A stretch of 13,618 bases of DNA from Candidatus Pacearchaeota archaeon (GTDB lineage: Archaea > Nanobdellota > Nanobdellia > Pacearchaeales > GW2011-AR1): positions 1 through 13,618 of the forward strand of contig NZDU01000061.1 in the NCBI GenBank assembly GCA_002688875.1. Reading direction: 5' to 3'. Below the pieces are notes generated by a model that made no database searches, was not told the DNA's origin, and saw only the letters and a list, made by a program, of their open reading frames with translations. A program made the translations under genes and the position numbers. Shown here piece by piece: positions 5,129 to 11,649 of this stretch (position 1 is its first letter; every line of letters starts with the position of its first letter).

Positions 5129-6310
5129 ATGCTTGTAGGTTTGGTAGGTAAGCCCTCGGCTGGAAAGTCAACTTTTTTTAAAGCTAGTACTTTGAGTGAT
5201 GTGCTTATAGCTGCGTATCCGTTTGCGACGATAAAGCCGAATGTGGGTGTTGCATGTGTTAAGATTAAATGTATTGAGGATGAGTTTAATGCTAAGTGTG
5301 ATGCGCAGAAAGGGTATTGTGTGGATGGGTTGAGGTTTGTGCCGTTTGAGTTGATGGATGTGGCGGGGTTGGTTGCGGGGGCGAGTGAAGGGAAGGGTTT
5401 GGGAAATAGATTTCTTGATGATTTGAGTGGGGCTGATGCATTTATTCATATTGTGGATGTTAGTGGGGAGACTGATAATGAGGGGAAGGCTAGTAAAGAT
5501 TATGATCCCTTGTTGGATGTTGAGATGTTGGAGAAAGAATTGGATTTATGGTATTTAGGTATTTTGAATAAAGTTTGGAAGGTTTTTTCTAGGACTGTTC
5601 AGAACACTAAGGGGGATTTTGCTAAGGCTGTTGCTAAACAGTTTTCTGGGTTGAAAGTTAGTGAGGATGATGTGAAAGATGTTTTGAGAGAGGGAGGGTT
5701 TGATGTTGAGAATCCTGCTAAATGGGATGAGGATTCTTTGTTGAAGTTTGCGCATGGGCTTCGGCATATTAGTAAGCCGATGATCATAGCGGCTAATAAG
5801 ATTGATAAAGAGAAAGGGAAGGAGAATTTGGATAGATTGAGGGAAAGGTATAATGAGTTGATGATTGTGGGATGTAGTGCGGATTTGGAGTTGGCATTGA
5901 GAGAGGCAAATGAGCATAAGTTGATTAAGTATGTTCCGGGGAGTTCGGATTTTGAGATTGTTGGAAAGTTGAATGAGAAGCAGCGATCTGGTTTGGATAA
6001 GGTTCGGGAATTTCTTAGGGAGAATGGGAGTACGGGGGTTCAGGAGGTTTTGAATAAAGTTGTTTTTGAGTTGTTGGGATATTTGACGGTGTTTCCGGCT
6101 AGTGCTAATAATTTGAAAGATAGTAAGGGGAATGTTTTGCCGGATTGTTTTCTTTTGAGGAAAGGGAGCACGGCTTTGGATTTTGCTTATAAGATTCATA
6201 AGGATTTGGGTGATGGGTTTATTAAGGCGGTGGATGCTCGGACGTCGAGGGCGGTTGGGAAGGAGTATAAAGTTAAGGATAGGGATGCGTTGGAGATCAT
6301 GACTAGATAA
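5129..6310 (+). CDS. ychF: Archaeal YchF/Obg-like GTPase with C-terminal TGS domain
   Basis: This 393-aa protein begins MLVGLVGKPSAGKSTFF. G1/P-loop GKPSAGKST is at 7-15. The effector-region motif YPFATIKPNVG (30-40) is typical of this family. G3 DVAGL is at 77-81, G4 NKID at 223-226 and G5 CSA at 249-251. A helical insertion lies between G3 and G4 (~120-215), and the TGS domain is at ~318-393 (YLTVFPAS, then FLLRKGSTALDFAYKIHKDL). The intact NKxD fits GTP rather than the ATP preference known for bacterial YchF and human OLA1. Members bind ribosomes and act in translation or stress. It follows the LAGLIDADG gene by 2 nt and precedes the peptidase by 1 nt. G-rich codons match the host genes. 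Confidence 0.92.
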   Translation: MLVGLVGKPSAGKSTFFKASTLSDVLIAAYPFATIKPNVGVACVKIKCIEDEFNAKCDAQKGYCVDGLRFVPFELMDVAGLVAGASEGKGLGNRFLDDLSGADAFIHIVDVSGETDNEGKASKDYDPLLDVEMLEKELDLWYLGILNKVWKVFSRTVQNTKGDFAKAVAKQFSGLKVSEDDVKDVLREGGFDVENPAKWDEDSLLKFAHGLRHISKPMIIAANKIDKEKGKENLDRLRERYNELMIVGCSADLELALREANEHKLIKYVPGSSDFEIVGKLNEKQRSGLDKVREFLRENGSTGVQEVLNKVVFELLGYLTVFPASANNLKDSKGNVLPDCFLLRKGSTALDFAYKIHKDLGDGFIKAVDARTSRAVGKEYKVKDRDALEIMTR

Positions 6311-6311
6311 A

Positions 6312-6917
6312 ATGAAATTGTTATTAACATCATCTGGATTGGATACTGAAATACTTAGAGAGAAGTTTTTAGAATTAGTTAGGAAACCTGCTTTTGAGAT
6401 TAGGTTGTTGTTTGTACCCACTGCTGCAAATGTTCAGAGAGATAAGTCCTATTTAGAAAGAAATAAATCTGATCTTGTTGAGATAGGAATCAATAGAGAG
6501 AATATCATTGATTGTGATTTGGATAAAGACTTTCATGATATAGATTTTAGTGGTATAGATGTTATTTTTGTAGCTGGAGGGAATACTTTCTATTTGTTGG
6601 ATAGGGTTAGGAAAATGGGATTTGATAAAAAAATAAGGGAAATGGTAGATGGAGGGGTTACTTATATTGGAATTAGTGCTGGTAGTATTTTGGTTGGTCC
6701 TGATGTTGGCGTGGCACTTCCTTTTGATCCAAATGATTGTGGCGTTGAGGATCATACTGGTCTAAACTTAACTGATAAGGTTGTTGCTCCACACTATAAT
6801 CGGAAAGATCAGGAAATTATAGATAAATTTAAAGAGGAAAGTAAGAATGATGTGGTTGTATTAAATGATGGGGAAGGGTTGTTAGTTCATGATGATAGTG
6901 TAGAAGTTATCAGGTAA
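6312..6917 (+). CDS. Peptidase S51 (PepE-like) family protein
   Basis: This is a 201-aa protein with a class I glutamine amidotransferase-like fold. VAGGNTFYLL at ~87-96 is the conserved glycine loop forming the oxyanion region. GISAGS at 120-125 carries the nucleophile Ser122 in the S51 nucleophile elbow. PHYNR at 160-164 supplies a likely catalytic His161. Members such as Salmonella PepE cleave N-terminal Asp-X dipeptides in the cytoplasm; others are cyanophycinases or unassigned. The length is close to PepE (~230 aa) but slightly short. The ATG comes one nucleotide after the ychF stop, so it is probably the last gene of that operon. Codon use is intermediate between host-like and AT-rich. 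The dipeptidase role is inferred from the family. Confidence 0.85.
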   Translation: MKLLLTSSGLDTEILREKFLELVRKPAFEIRLLFVPTAANVQRDKSYLERNKSDLVEIGINRENIIDCDLDKDFHDIDFSGIDVIFVAGGNTFYLLDRVRKMGFDKKIREMVDGGVTYIGISAGSILVGPDVGVALPFDPNDCGVEDHTGLNLTDKVVAPHYNRKDQEIIDKFKEESKNDVVVLNDGEGLLVHDDSVEVIR

Positions 6918-6928
6918 TCATAATCATT

Positions 6929-6936
6929 TTTATAAA
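6929..6936 (+). promoter_or_regulatory. TATA box of pyrB
   Basis: TTTATAAA lies 31-38 nt before the ATG at 6967. Transcription should start near 6958, giving a leader of at most ~10 nt. Confidence 0.55.
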
Positions 6937-6966
6937 CTCTTTGAGATATTTTAGTCTTGATGTAAG

Positions 6967-7884
6967 ATGTTTCATTTAATCGAGAGTCAGCAGTTTTCTA
7001 GGGAGATATTATTTAAGTTGTTTGAGAGGGCGGATGAGTTGAGGGGGAGTGGGAGTGATTGTTTAAGGGGGAAGGTTATGGCTAGTTTGTTTTATGAACC
7101 GAGTACTCGGACTAGGTTGAGTTTTGAGTCTGCGATGCTTAGGTTAGGGGGAGATGTTATTGGGACTGAGAATGCTCGGGAGTTTTCGTCTGTTGTGAAG
7201 GGGGAGAGTTTGGAGGATAGTGTTAGGGTAATTGATGATTATTGTGATTGTATTGTTATTAGGCATAATGAGGAGGGGGCTGCTAGAAAGGCTTCTGAGG
7301 TTAGTAAGGTGCCTGTGATTAATGCTGGAGATGGTAAAGGACAGCATCCCACTCAAGCCCTGTTGGATGTTTATACTATATATAGGGAATTTGGGAATTT
7401 GGATGGGTTGAAGATAGCTATGGTTGGAGATTTGGCGAATGGGAGGACGGTTAGGTCGTTGTGTTATTTGTTGGGGAAGTTTGAGGGGATTGAGATAGTT
7501 TTTGTTTCTCCATTAAATCTTAAGATGAAGGATGATATTAAGAAATATTTAATTGAGAAGAATGTTAAATTTAGGGAAGAGAATGACTTGAATAATATTC
7601 TGGGAGAGGTTAATGTTATTTATATGACGAGGATTCAGAAAGAGAGGATGAGTATTGAGGATTATGAGGGAGCTAAAGGTAGGTTTGTAATTAATCAATC
7701 TAATTTTGAGTTGATTAATGAAAGAATTAGGATTCTGCATCCCTTGCCTCATGTTGAAGAGATTGATTTGCCTATGAGTGTTGAGGAGGATGATAAGAGG
7801 GTTGCTTATTTTAGACAGGCTGAGAATGGATTGTTTATTAGAATGGCTTTGTTGGATTTTATTTTGAATGGGAAGACTGGTTAG
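6967..7884 (+). CDS. pyrB: Aspartate carbamoyltransferase catalytic chain
   Basis: This is a 305-aa protein, normal for the family. It transfers the carbamoyl group of carbamoyl phosphate to aspartate, the first committed step of UMP synthesis, in the cytoplasm. The carbamoyl-phosphate loop FYEPSTRTR ends at 50. The 80s-loop equivalent VVKGES (76-81) supplies Lys78. IRHNEEGAA (98-106) and GQHPTQALLD (125-134) line the active site. Domain 2 carries GDLANGRTVRS (154-164), YMTRIQKER (219-227) and HPLPHVEEI (258-266). These distinguish it from ornithine carbamoyltransferase, which ends with an HCLP motif. No pyrI regulatory chain or other pyr gene is visible nearby. The gene is monocistronic and overlaps the convergent downstream gene by 4 nt. 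Confidence 0.96.
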   Translation: MFHLIESQQFSREILFKLFERADELRGSGSDCLRGKVMASLFYEPSTRTRLSFESAMLRLGGDVIGTENAREFSSVVKGESLEDSVRVIDDYCDCIVIRHNEEGAARKASEVSKVPVINAGDGKGQHPTQALLDVYTIYREFGNLDGLKIAMVGDLANGRTVRSLCYLLGKFEGIEIVFVSPLNLKMKDDIKKYLIEKNVKFREENDLNNILGEVNVIYMTRIQKERMSIEDYEGAKGRFVINQSNFELINERIRILHPLPHVEEIDLPMSVEEDDKRVAYFRQAENGLFIRMALLDFILNGKTG

Positions 7885-8606
7885 TTGATGGATTTTGCAA
7901 TTTCTCTTATCATTTCTAAATCTTCGAGGGTTTTTTCTACGTCTCTTGAGACTTCTAGAGTTATTTCTGCGTCTTTTGGGTAGAGGGTGAGGATTTCTTT
8001 CCAGTTTATGTCGCAGTCGGTTAGGGCTAGATGTTCGTCTTTAATGGATTTTGTGTCTTGACCGCTGATGTGGAAGTGGATTGGTTTTAATTTTAGGAAT
8101 TGTTTTATTAAAGTTAGTTGAGGGATTTTTAGTTTGTTGGCTGTTATCATGCAATGGGCTAGATCGAAGATGAAAGGTTTGTTTGTTAGACTTAAGAATT
8201 TCTTGGTTTGTTCTGGAGTTCTGCAGAGTCTTTCGCTAGTGATGTCGGGCATGTTTTCTAACATGATTCTTTTGTCTTTGATGTTTTTGATGAATTCTAT
8301 TGCAATTTCTTCAGTGCATCCAGGATCTCTTAGGTCTCCTGGATGGTAGATTATCTTTTTGCCTTTTGCTATGTCTGATATTTTTATTGCTTGATTTATT
8401 GAATTGAGGTTTTGTTGGCGTATTTTTGGATTTGCAGGGTTGATTCCTAGTGAGAAGTGTTCGGCGTGGACTACGATTGGGATTTTATATTTTTTTATGA
8501 AATCATAGTTTTTATTTCTTAATCCTTGGACTTCAAGGAAATCTGCTTTTTTTGCATATTGGTCTAGTATATCTTCTCTTTGATAATCTTTTAATCCGAA
8601 TTTCAT
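7881..8606 (-). CDS. Endonuclease IV-like (AP endonuclease 2 family) TIM-barrel protein
   Basis: This 241-aa protein belongs to the xylose isomerase-like/AP endonuclease family 2 fold. Metal ligands known from E. coli endonuclease IV have visible counterparts: VHAEH (46-50), YHPGD His88, LEN Glu117, FDLAHC Asp148 and His151, HFHIS His179, DEH Asp190 and His192, and LEVS Glu218. Such enzymes cut DNA at abasic sites using three zinc ions, but sugar isomerases and epimerases share the barrel and some ligands. At 241 residues it is shorter than Nfo (~280), so either role remains possible. The gene is convergent with pyrB. An A/T-rich TATA-like sequence at 8627-8635 on the minus strand fits a near-leaderless start. 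Confidence 0.85.
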   Translation of the reverse strand: MKFGLKDYQREDILDQYAKKADFLEVQGLRNKNYDFIKKYKIPIVVHAEHFSLGINPANPKIRQQNLNSINQAIKISDIAKGKKIIYHPGDLRDPGCTEEIAIEFIKNIKDKRIMLENMPDITSERLCRTPEQTKKFLSLTNKPFIFDLAHCMITANKLKIPQLTLIKQFLKLKPIHFHISGQDTKSIKDEHLALTDCDINWKEILTLYPKDAEITLEVSRDVEKTLEDLEMIREIAKSIN

Positions 8607-8625
8607 GATGTAGAAAAGAGAAAAG

Positions 8626-8640
8626 GGTTTTTAAGTTTTT
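8626..8640. promoter_or_regulatory. Shared divergent promoter region
   Basis: GTTTTTAAGTTTTT contains TATA-like T/A runs usable in both directions. It is ~25 nt from the minus-strand ATG at 8606 and ~15-22 nt from the plus-strand ATG at 8649. Confidence 0.35.
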
Positions 8641-8648
8641 AATTGTTG

Positions 8649-8756
8649 ATGGATTATGATAAGGTTAAGGATATAAAAATTATTAAAGGGTTGAAGAGTA
8701 GGGATAGGATAGTTGAGGTAAATGGAGAGATGAAATATAATGCCGATAAAATATGA
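8649..8756 (+). CDS. Possible 35-aa mini-gene upstream of the metallopeptidase
   Basis: The reading frame runs ATG-GAT-TAT-GAT to TGA and encodes 35 charged residues, starting MDYDKVKDIKIIKGLKSRD and ending YNADKI. It begins soon after the divergent TATA-like region and ends 17 nt inside the metallopeptidase gene. The GGAGAG before that gene's ATG lies within this frame, so translation of the two could be coupled. There is no recognisable domain and it may be a leader peptide. Support is positional only. Confidence 0.3.
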   Translation: MDYDKVKDIKIIKGLKSRDRIVEVNGEMKYNADKI

Positions 8757-9192
8757 ATCTGCGGAGGATGTAGATAGGTTGATGAGGGAGATATGTATGT
8801 TGATGTTTCCTCATGTTAAGTTGGATAGTGTTAGTTGTATAAGGAGTCATGGGAGTCAGAGTCGAGGGACGATAGCTAGGTGTCATGCGCTTGGGAAGGC
8901 GATGCAGTTGGGGATGAATCGGAAAATTGGATTTTATGTTATTGAGGTTATTAGTAAGACTTTTGATAGGCAATCTGAAGAGGATAAGATAAAGACAATA
9001 ATTCATGAGATAATGCATATACCGAAGAGTTTTGGTGGGGGGTTTAGGCATCATGATTATGTTTGTGATGAGAATGTAGAGGTGGAGTATCAGAGGTATG
9101 TTAATTTGAAGAAAAGGGAGAGTGGGTTGAGGGGGTTGGGGGATGAAAGGGATAAGAAAGTTGTTGAAAAGAAGAAACAGTATTGGTGGTGA
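8740..9192 (+). CDS. Putative zinc metallopeptidase (phage-type/SprT-like)
   Basis: This is a 150-aa protein. The zinc motif HEIMH is at 89-93, preceded by a helix (EEDKIKTII) and followed by PKSFGGGFRHHDYV, whose His104/His105 can supply the third ligand. The N-terminal half has RGTIARCHALGKAMQLGMNRKIGFYVIEV, a pattern I associate with the putative phage metallopeptidase family found in many archaea. There is no zinc ribbon as in full SprT. The C-terminus (~123-150) is a Lys/Arg/Glu-rich helix ending QYWW. It is probably a cytoplasmic protease; the substrate is unknown. The start is supported by GGAGAG 10 nt upstream. Confidence 0.8.
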   Translation: MPIKYESAEDVDRLMREICMLMFPHVKLDSVSCIRSHGSQSRGTIARCHALGKAMQLGMNRKIGFYVIEVISKTFDRQSEEDKIKTIIHEIMHIPKSFGGGFRHHDYVCDENVEVEYQRYVNLKKRESGLRGLGDERDKKVVEKKKQYWW

Positions 9193-9270
9193 GGTTTTAA
9201 AATAGTTTTTCTAGGATATATTAATTTAAAAAGGAAAAGTTCTATTTGTTATTATAAAAAGAGATTGAAA

Positions 9271-9591
9271 ATGGTGATTGTTAATTTTAATTATGGGAAG
9301 AGGAAGTTCAAGATTAGAGCTGATGAGTGTAGAGGGTTTATTTCTAAGGCGAGGGGGTTGATTTTTCAGAAAAATCCTAAGGCCTTGATGTTTGTTTTTA
9401 CAAGTAAGACTCAACAGTCTATACATTCTTTTTTTTGTAAGCCTTTTGTTGCCATTTGGTTTTATAAGGGCAAGGTAGTTGAGAAACAGCATGTGGAACC
9501 TTGGAGATTTTCTGTTAAACCTAAGAAGAAGTTTGATAGATTGTTGGAGATACCTGAAGGTTGTAAGGGTTATAGGGCGTTGTCTAAATAG
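9271..9591 (+). CDS. DUF192 family protein
   Basis: This is a 106-aa protein starting MVIVNFNYGKRKFKI. I preferred ATG 9271 over the TTG two codons earlier. GFISKARGLIFQKNPKALMFVF matches the 'GLMFRK...LMFVF' opening of DUF192 (COG1430). FFCKPFVAIWFYKGKVVEKQHVEPW matches its central 'F.M..T.IPLDI.FID..G.VV.....PW' block, although the usual Met-Lys-Asn-Thr is replaced. It lacks the signal peptide common in bacterial members, so it is probably cytoplasmic. The function of the family is not established. The 78-nt gap before it holds an ATTTAAAAAGG that may be its promoter (9224-9234). Confidence 0.8.
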   Translation: MVIVNFNYGKRKFKIRADECRGFISKARGLIFQKNPKALMFVFTSKTQQSIHSFFCKPFVAIWFYKGKVVEKQHVEPWRFSVKPKKKFDRLLEIPEGCKGYRALSK

Positions 9592-9618
9592 TCTGATTAT
9601 TTCTCGTCGGTGTAAAGG

Positions 9619-9626
9619 TTTAAATA
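9619..9626 (+). promoter_or_regulatory. TATA box of basic-tail protein gene
   Basis: TTTAAATA places the transcription start near 9648, giving a ~30-nt leader. Most other genes here look leaderless. Confidence 0.55.
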
Positions 9627-9660
9627 CTTTTGAGAATTTTAGTTATTATAATCTTTGAAA

Positions 9661-9668
9661 AAGGAGGT
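9661..9668 (+). promoter_or_regulatory. Strong Shine-Dalgarno site
   Basis: AAGGAGGT ends 9 nt before ATG 9678. It is the strongest ribosome-binding site in the window and suggests high expression of the small basic protein. Confidence 0.7.
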
Positions 9669-9677
9669 CGATAAAAA

Positions 9678-9863
9678 ATGGGAAAAATAATTGCTAAAGG
9701 AGTTGTTGATAGAAAGTCAGGTTATCTTTACTATGTTGATGGTAAGGGAAACGTGTGCGAGGCTAAGATGGCTCGAGGCGGTAAGAAGAAGAAAGCTGCT
9801 AAGAAAAAAGCTGCGAAGAAAAAGCCAGCTAAGAAGAAACCTGCGAAGAAAAAGAAAAGGTAA
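9678..9863 (+). CDS. Small protein with histone H1-like Lys/Ala/Pro tail
   Basis: This is a 61-aa protein. Residues 1-33 form a compact, probably beta-rich head (IIAKGVVDRKSGYLYYVDGKGN, single Cys). Residues 34-61 are a pure Lys/Ala/Pro/Gly tail with AKKKPAKKK repeats, like bacterial Hc1/H1-like DNA-condensing tails. The strong ribosome-binding site and own promoter point to an abundant protein. A DNA- or RNA-binding architectural role is inferred from the tail; the head matches no family I can name. The stop codon sits within an A-run/T-run inverted repeat (about 9835-9873). Confidence 0.8.
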   Translation: MGKIIAKGVVDRKSGYLYYVDGKGNVCEAKMARGGKKKKAAKKKAAKKKPAKKKPAKKKKR

Positions 9864-9952
9864 TACTTTTTTCTTCTGGGGATTTGATTCTTAGGAATTG
9901 GATTGAGGTGATGTTTGTTTTATTTTATAGTTTTTATTTTGTTTTTTGATAT
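9864..9952. terminator. T-rich bidirectional termination region
   Basis: The region lies between convergent genes. It has several T runs (ACTTTTTTC at ~9865, then TTTTATTTT, TTTTTATTTTG and TTTTTT at 9919-9948), the oligo-T type of archaeal terminator. The GAAGAAAAAG...CTTTTTTCTTC match around 9840-9873 could also form a weak hairpin. Confidence 0.45.
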
Positions 9953-10570
9953 TTAGAGTAGTTCTTTTTTTCTTGGTAGAATTTTTTCTGATAAAATGTT
10001 TTTGGGACTAGATATGAATGAGCATACTTTTGTATTGTTTTTAGGGTTTAGTTTTGATTCGTGCGTTTTTTTGATATTGGTAAATCCTGTTGATTCTAAC
10101 ATGGCTATTATGCACTTTTCGTTTGGGAGCCACCAGTTTGAGAAGTTGTTTCCGAGTTCATTGGTTGGGAGGATTTTCATTACTGGTTCTTCGTTTTTTA
10201 GAGATAGTGCTGATTTAAGATAAAGGTGTTTTTTTGTTTTGATTTTTAATCTTCTTAATAAGGATATTGGGTTTTCGGTATGATATAGAACCCCTCCACA
10301 AAAGACTATATCAAATGTTGGAAGGGCTAGGAATCTTTCGGAAAAGATGTCTATGGCTATGAATGGGATGTTATGAATTGGTTTTGATTTTATTATATCT
10401 ATTCCAAGTGCTTTTTTTGCTCCTTTTTCTATCGCTAATTTAACGAAACCTCCTCCCCAACATCCTACATCAAGGAAGGTGAGGTTTTTCATAGATTTTG
10501 GAAGGCCGATCTCTATCCATTTCTTTCTTACTTCAATTAAGTTTTCTTCTAGATTAGAATTGATTCTCAT
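9953..10570 (-). CDS. CmoB-like (DUF1698) SAM-dependent methyltransferase
   Basis: This is a 205-aa class I methyltransferase. The SAM-binding motif FLDVGCWGGGF is at 32-42, the acidic loop GIDI at 56-59, and FDIVFCGGVLYHTENP at 86-101. The latter resembles the 'GVLYH..sP...L..L' of CmoB/DUF1698. The later WWLPNEKCIIAMLESTGF (~146-163) also fits that family, in which CmoB modifies U34 of tRNA in bacteria. The substrate here is unknown, and lipid, sugar or tRNA are all possible. The C-terminus is strongly basic (PRKKELL). The gene is divergent from kae1. CTTTTTATAC on the minus strand (10591-10600) is a TATA box ~25 nt from the ATG. Confidence 0.8.
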   Translation of the reverse strand: MRINSNLEENLIEVRKKWIEIGLPKSMKNLTFLDVGCWGGGFVKLAIEKGAKKALGIDIIKSKPIHNIPFIAIDIFSERFLALPTFDIVFCGGVLYHTENPISLLRRLKIKTKKHLYLKSALSLKNEEPVMKILPTNELGNNFSNWWLPNEKCIIAMLESTGFTNIKKTHESKLNPKNNTKVCSFISSPKNILSEKILPRKKELL

Positions 10571-10590
10571 GTTTCTGCAAAAGGGGTTTT

Positions 10591-10600
10591 GTATAAAAAG
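10591..10600 (-). promoter_or_regulatory. TATA box of the methyltransferase gene
   Basis: CTTTTTATAC on the minus strand lies ~25 nt before the ATG at 10570, consistent with a leaderless start. Confidence 0.55.
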
Positions 10601-10636
10601 ATATATTTGATGCGGAATACTTGTTTTTGAATTAGA

Positions 10637-10644
10637 TTTATAAA
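10637..10644 (+). promoter_or_regulatory. TATA box of kae1
   Basis: TTTATAAA is centred 25-26 nt before ATG 10666, consistent with a leaderless start. Confidence 0.65.
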
Positions 10645-10665
10645 TGCTTGATATTCTAAAGATTT

Positions 10666-11643
10666 ATGATAGTTGGAATTGAAAGTACTGCGCATACGTT
10701 TGGAGTTGGAGTGGTTAGTGATGGGAAGATTTTGAGTAATGTTCGAGATGGTTATACTACTGAGAGTGGTGGGATAATTCCGATGGATGCTGCTAGGCAT
10801 CATGTGGAAGTTGGTGAGAGAGTTTGGGAGGAGAGTTTGGAGGTGGCGGGGGTTTCTGAAAGTGATGTTGATGGGATTGCGATTTCGCAGGCTCCTGGAC
10901 TGGCTCCTTGTTTGATTGAGGGGATGAAGTTTGCTAAGAAGAAAGCTAAGGAGTTGGGAGTTTGCTTGATTCCGGTTAATCATTGTGTTGCGCATCTTGA
11001 GATTGGAAGAATTACTGGGGCTAAGGATCCAGTGTTGTTGTATGCTTCGGGGGCTAATACTCAGGTTATTGCTTATGCGGCTGGGCGTTATCGGGTTTTT
11101 GGGGAGACGTTGGATATTGGGATTGGGAATTTTATTGATAATTTTGCTAGGTATTTGGGACTTGGATTTCCTGGGGGGCCTAAGATAATGGAGTTGGCTT
11201 TGGAGGGAGAGTATGTTGAGTTGCCTTATTCGATTAAGGGGATGGATGTTGCTTTTTCTGGGCTTCTTACTAATTTGAAACAGAAGAAAGAGAAAGGTCT
11301 TAGGGTTGAGGATTTGTCATTTTCTTTGCAGGAGACTGCGTTTGCAATGTTGGTTGAGGCGGCGGAGAGGGCACTTGCGCATACGGGGAAGAAGGAGTTG
11401 GTGTTAGGAGGTGGTGTTGGATGCAATACTCGGTTGCAGGAAATGTGTAGGCTGATGTGTGAGGAGAGAGGGTGTAAGTTTTTTGTTCCGGCAAATGAGT
11501 TTCTTATTGACAATGGTGGGATGATTGCATATCTTGGGGAGATTATGTTTGATGCTGGTATATTTGTTGAAGGGGATGAGATTGATGAGTTGGATATTGA
11601 TTCGAAGCAGAGGACGGATATGGTTGAGGTTGAGTGGAAGTGA
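10666..11643 (+). CDS. kae1: Kae1/TsaD-type tRNA N6-threonylcarbamoyladenosine synthesis protein
   Basis: This is a 325-aa protein of normal length. It is the catalytic subunit of KEOPS and transfers threonylcarbamoyl from threonylcarbamoyl-AMP to A37 of ANN-decoding tRNAs, including tRNA-Ile. It has the ASKHA fold: MIVGIESTAHTFGVGVV at the start, metal ligands His106 and His110 in NHCVAHLEIG, YASGANTQV (126-134), GIGNFIDNFAR (152-162), AFSGLLT (196-202), GGGVGCNTRLQEM (248-260), and Asp282 in IDNGGMIAYLG. It is not fused to the Bud32 kinase, unlike in some euryarchaea. Its last 59 bp through the stop are repeated perfectly at 12220-12278, so this gene is an insertion target that has stayed intact. 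An AT-rich gene follows after 6 nt. Confidence 0.96.
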   Translation: MIVGIESTAHTFGVGVVSDGKILSNVRDGYTTESGGIIPMDAARHHVEVGERVWEESLEVAGVSESDVDGIAISQAPGLAPCLIEGMKFAKKKAKELGVCLIPVNHCVAHLEIGRITGAKDPVLLYASGANTQVIAYAAGRYRVFGETLDIGIGNFIDNFARYLGLGFPGGPKIMELALEGEYVELPYSIKGMDVAFSGLLTNLKQKKEKGLRVEDLSFSLQETAFAMLVEAAERALAHTGKKELVLGGGVGCNTRLQEMCRLMCEERGCKFFVPANEFLIDNGGMIAYLGEIMFDAGIFVEGDEIDELDIDSKQRTDMVEVEWK

Positions 11644-11644
11644 T
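11586..11644 (+). repeat. 59-bp direct repeat, copy 1 (3' end of kae1)
   Basis: It runs from TGAGTTGGATATT to GGAAGTGAT and matches 12220-12278 base for base. The flanking bases differ on both sides (A/T before, A/T after). It covers the last 18-19 codons of kae1 and its stop. It is interpreted as one end of an integrated element. Confidence 0.95.
11636..11644 (+). promoter_or_regulatory. Shine-Dalgarno-like sequence formed by the kae1 stop region
   Basis: GGAAGTGAT differs by one base from the full archaeal anti-SD complement GGAGGTGAT. It ends 5 nt before ATG 11650. It is also the exact end of the 59-bp repeat, so the cassette gene appears to borrow host sequence for translation. Confidence 0.55.
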
Positions 11645-11649
11645 ATAAA

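Noticed and set aside
5555..6421. Long open frame (288 codons) on the minus strand opposite ychF
   Set aside because: It lies wholly opposite a gene with all GTPase motifs. Its translation is low-complexity Asn/Ile/Pro/Ser, typical of the reverse strand of GTT/GAT/TTG-rich coding sequence.
9780..9860. Lys-codon repeats in the 61-aa gene as a CRISPR or DNA repeat
   Set aside because: The AAGAAGAAA/GCT pattern is in frame and explained by the Lys/Ala/Pro protein tail. There are no spacers.
10567..10995. 142-codon minus-strand frame covering the kae1 start and the methyltransferase promoter
   Set aside because: It runs through the divergent promoter and opposite conserved Kae1 sequence. It has no domain and an Asn/Ser/Thr-rich shadow composition.
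11226..11513. Minus-strand frames with Cys/Ser/Pro-rich translations opposite kae1
   Set aside because: They are antisense to conserved Kae1 motifs, with no promoter or ribosome-binding site.
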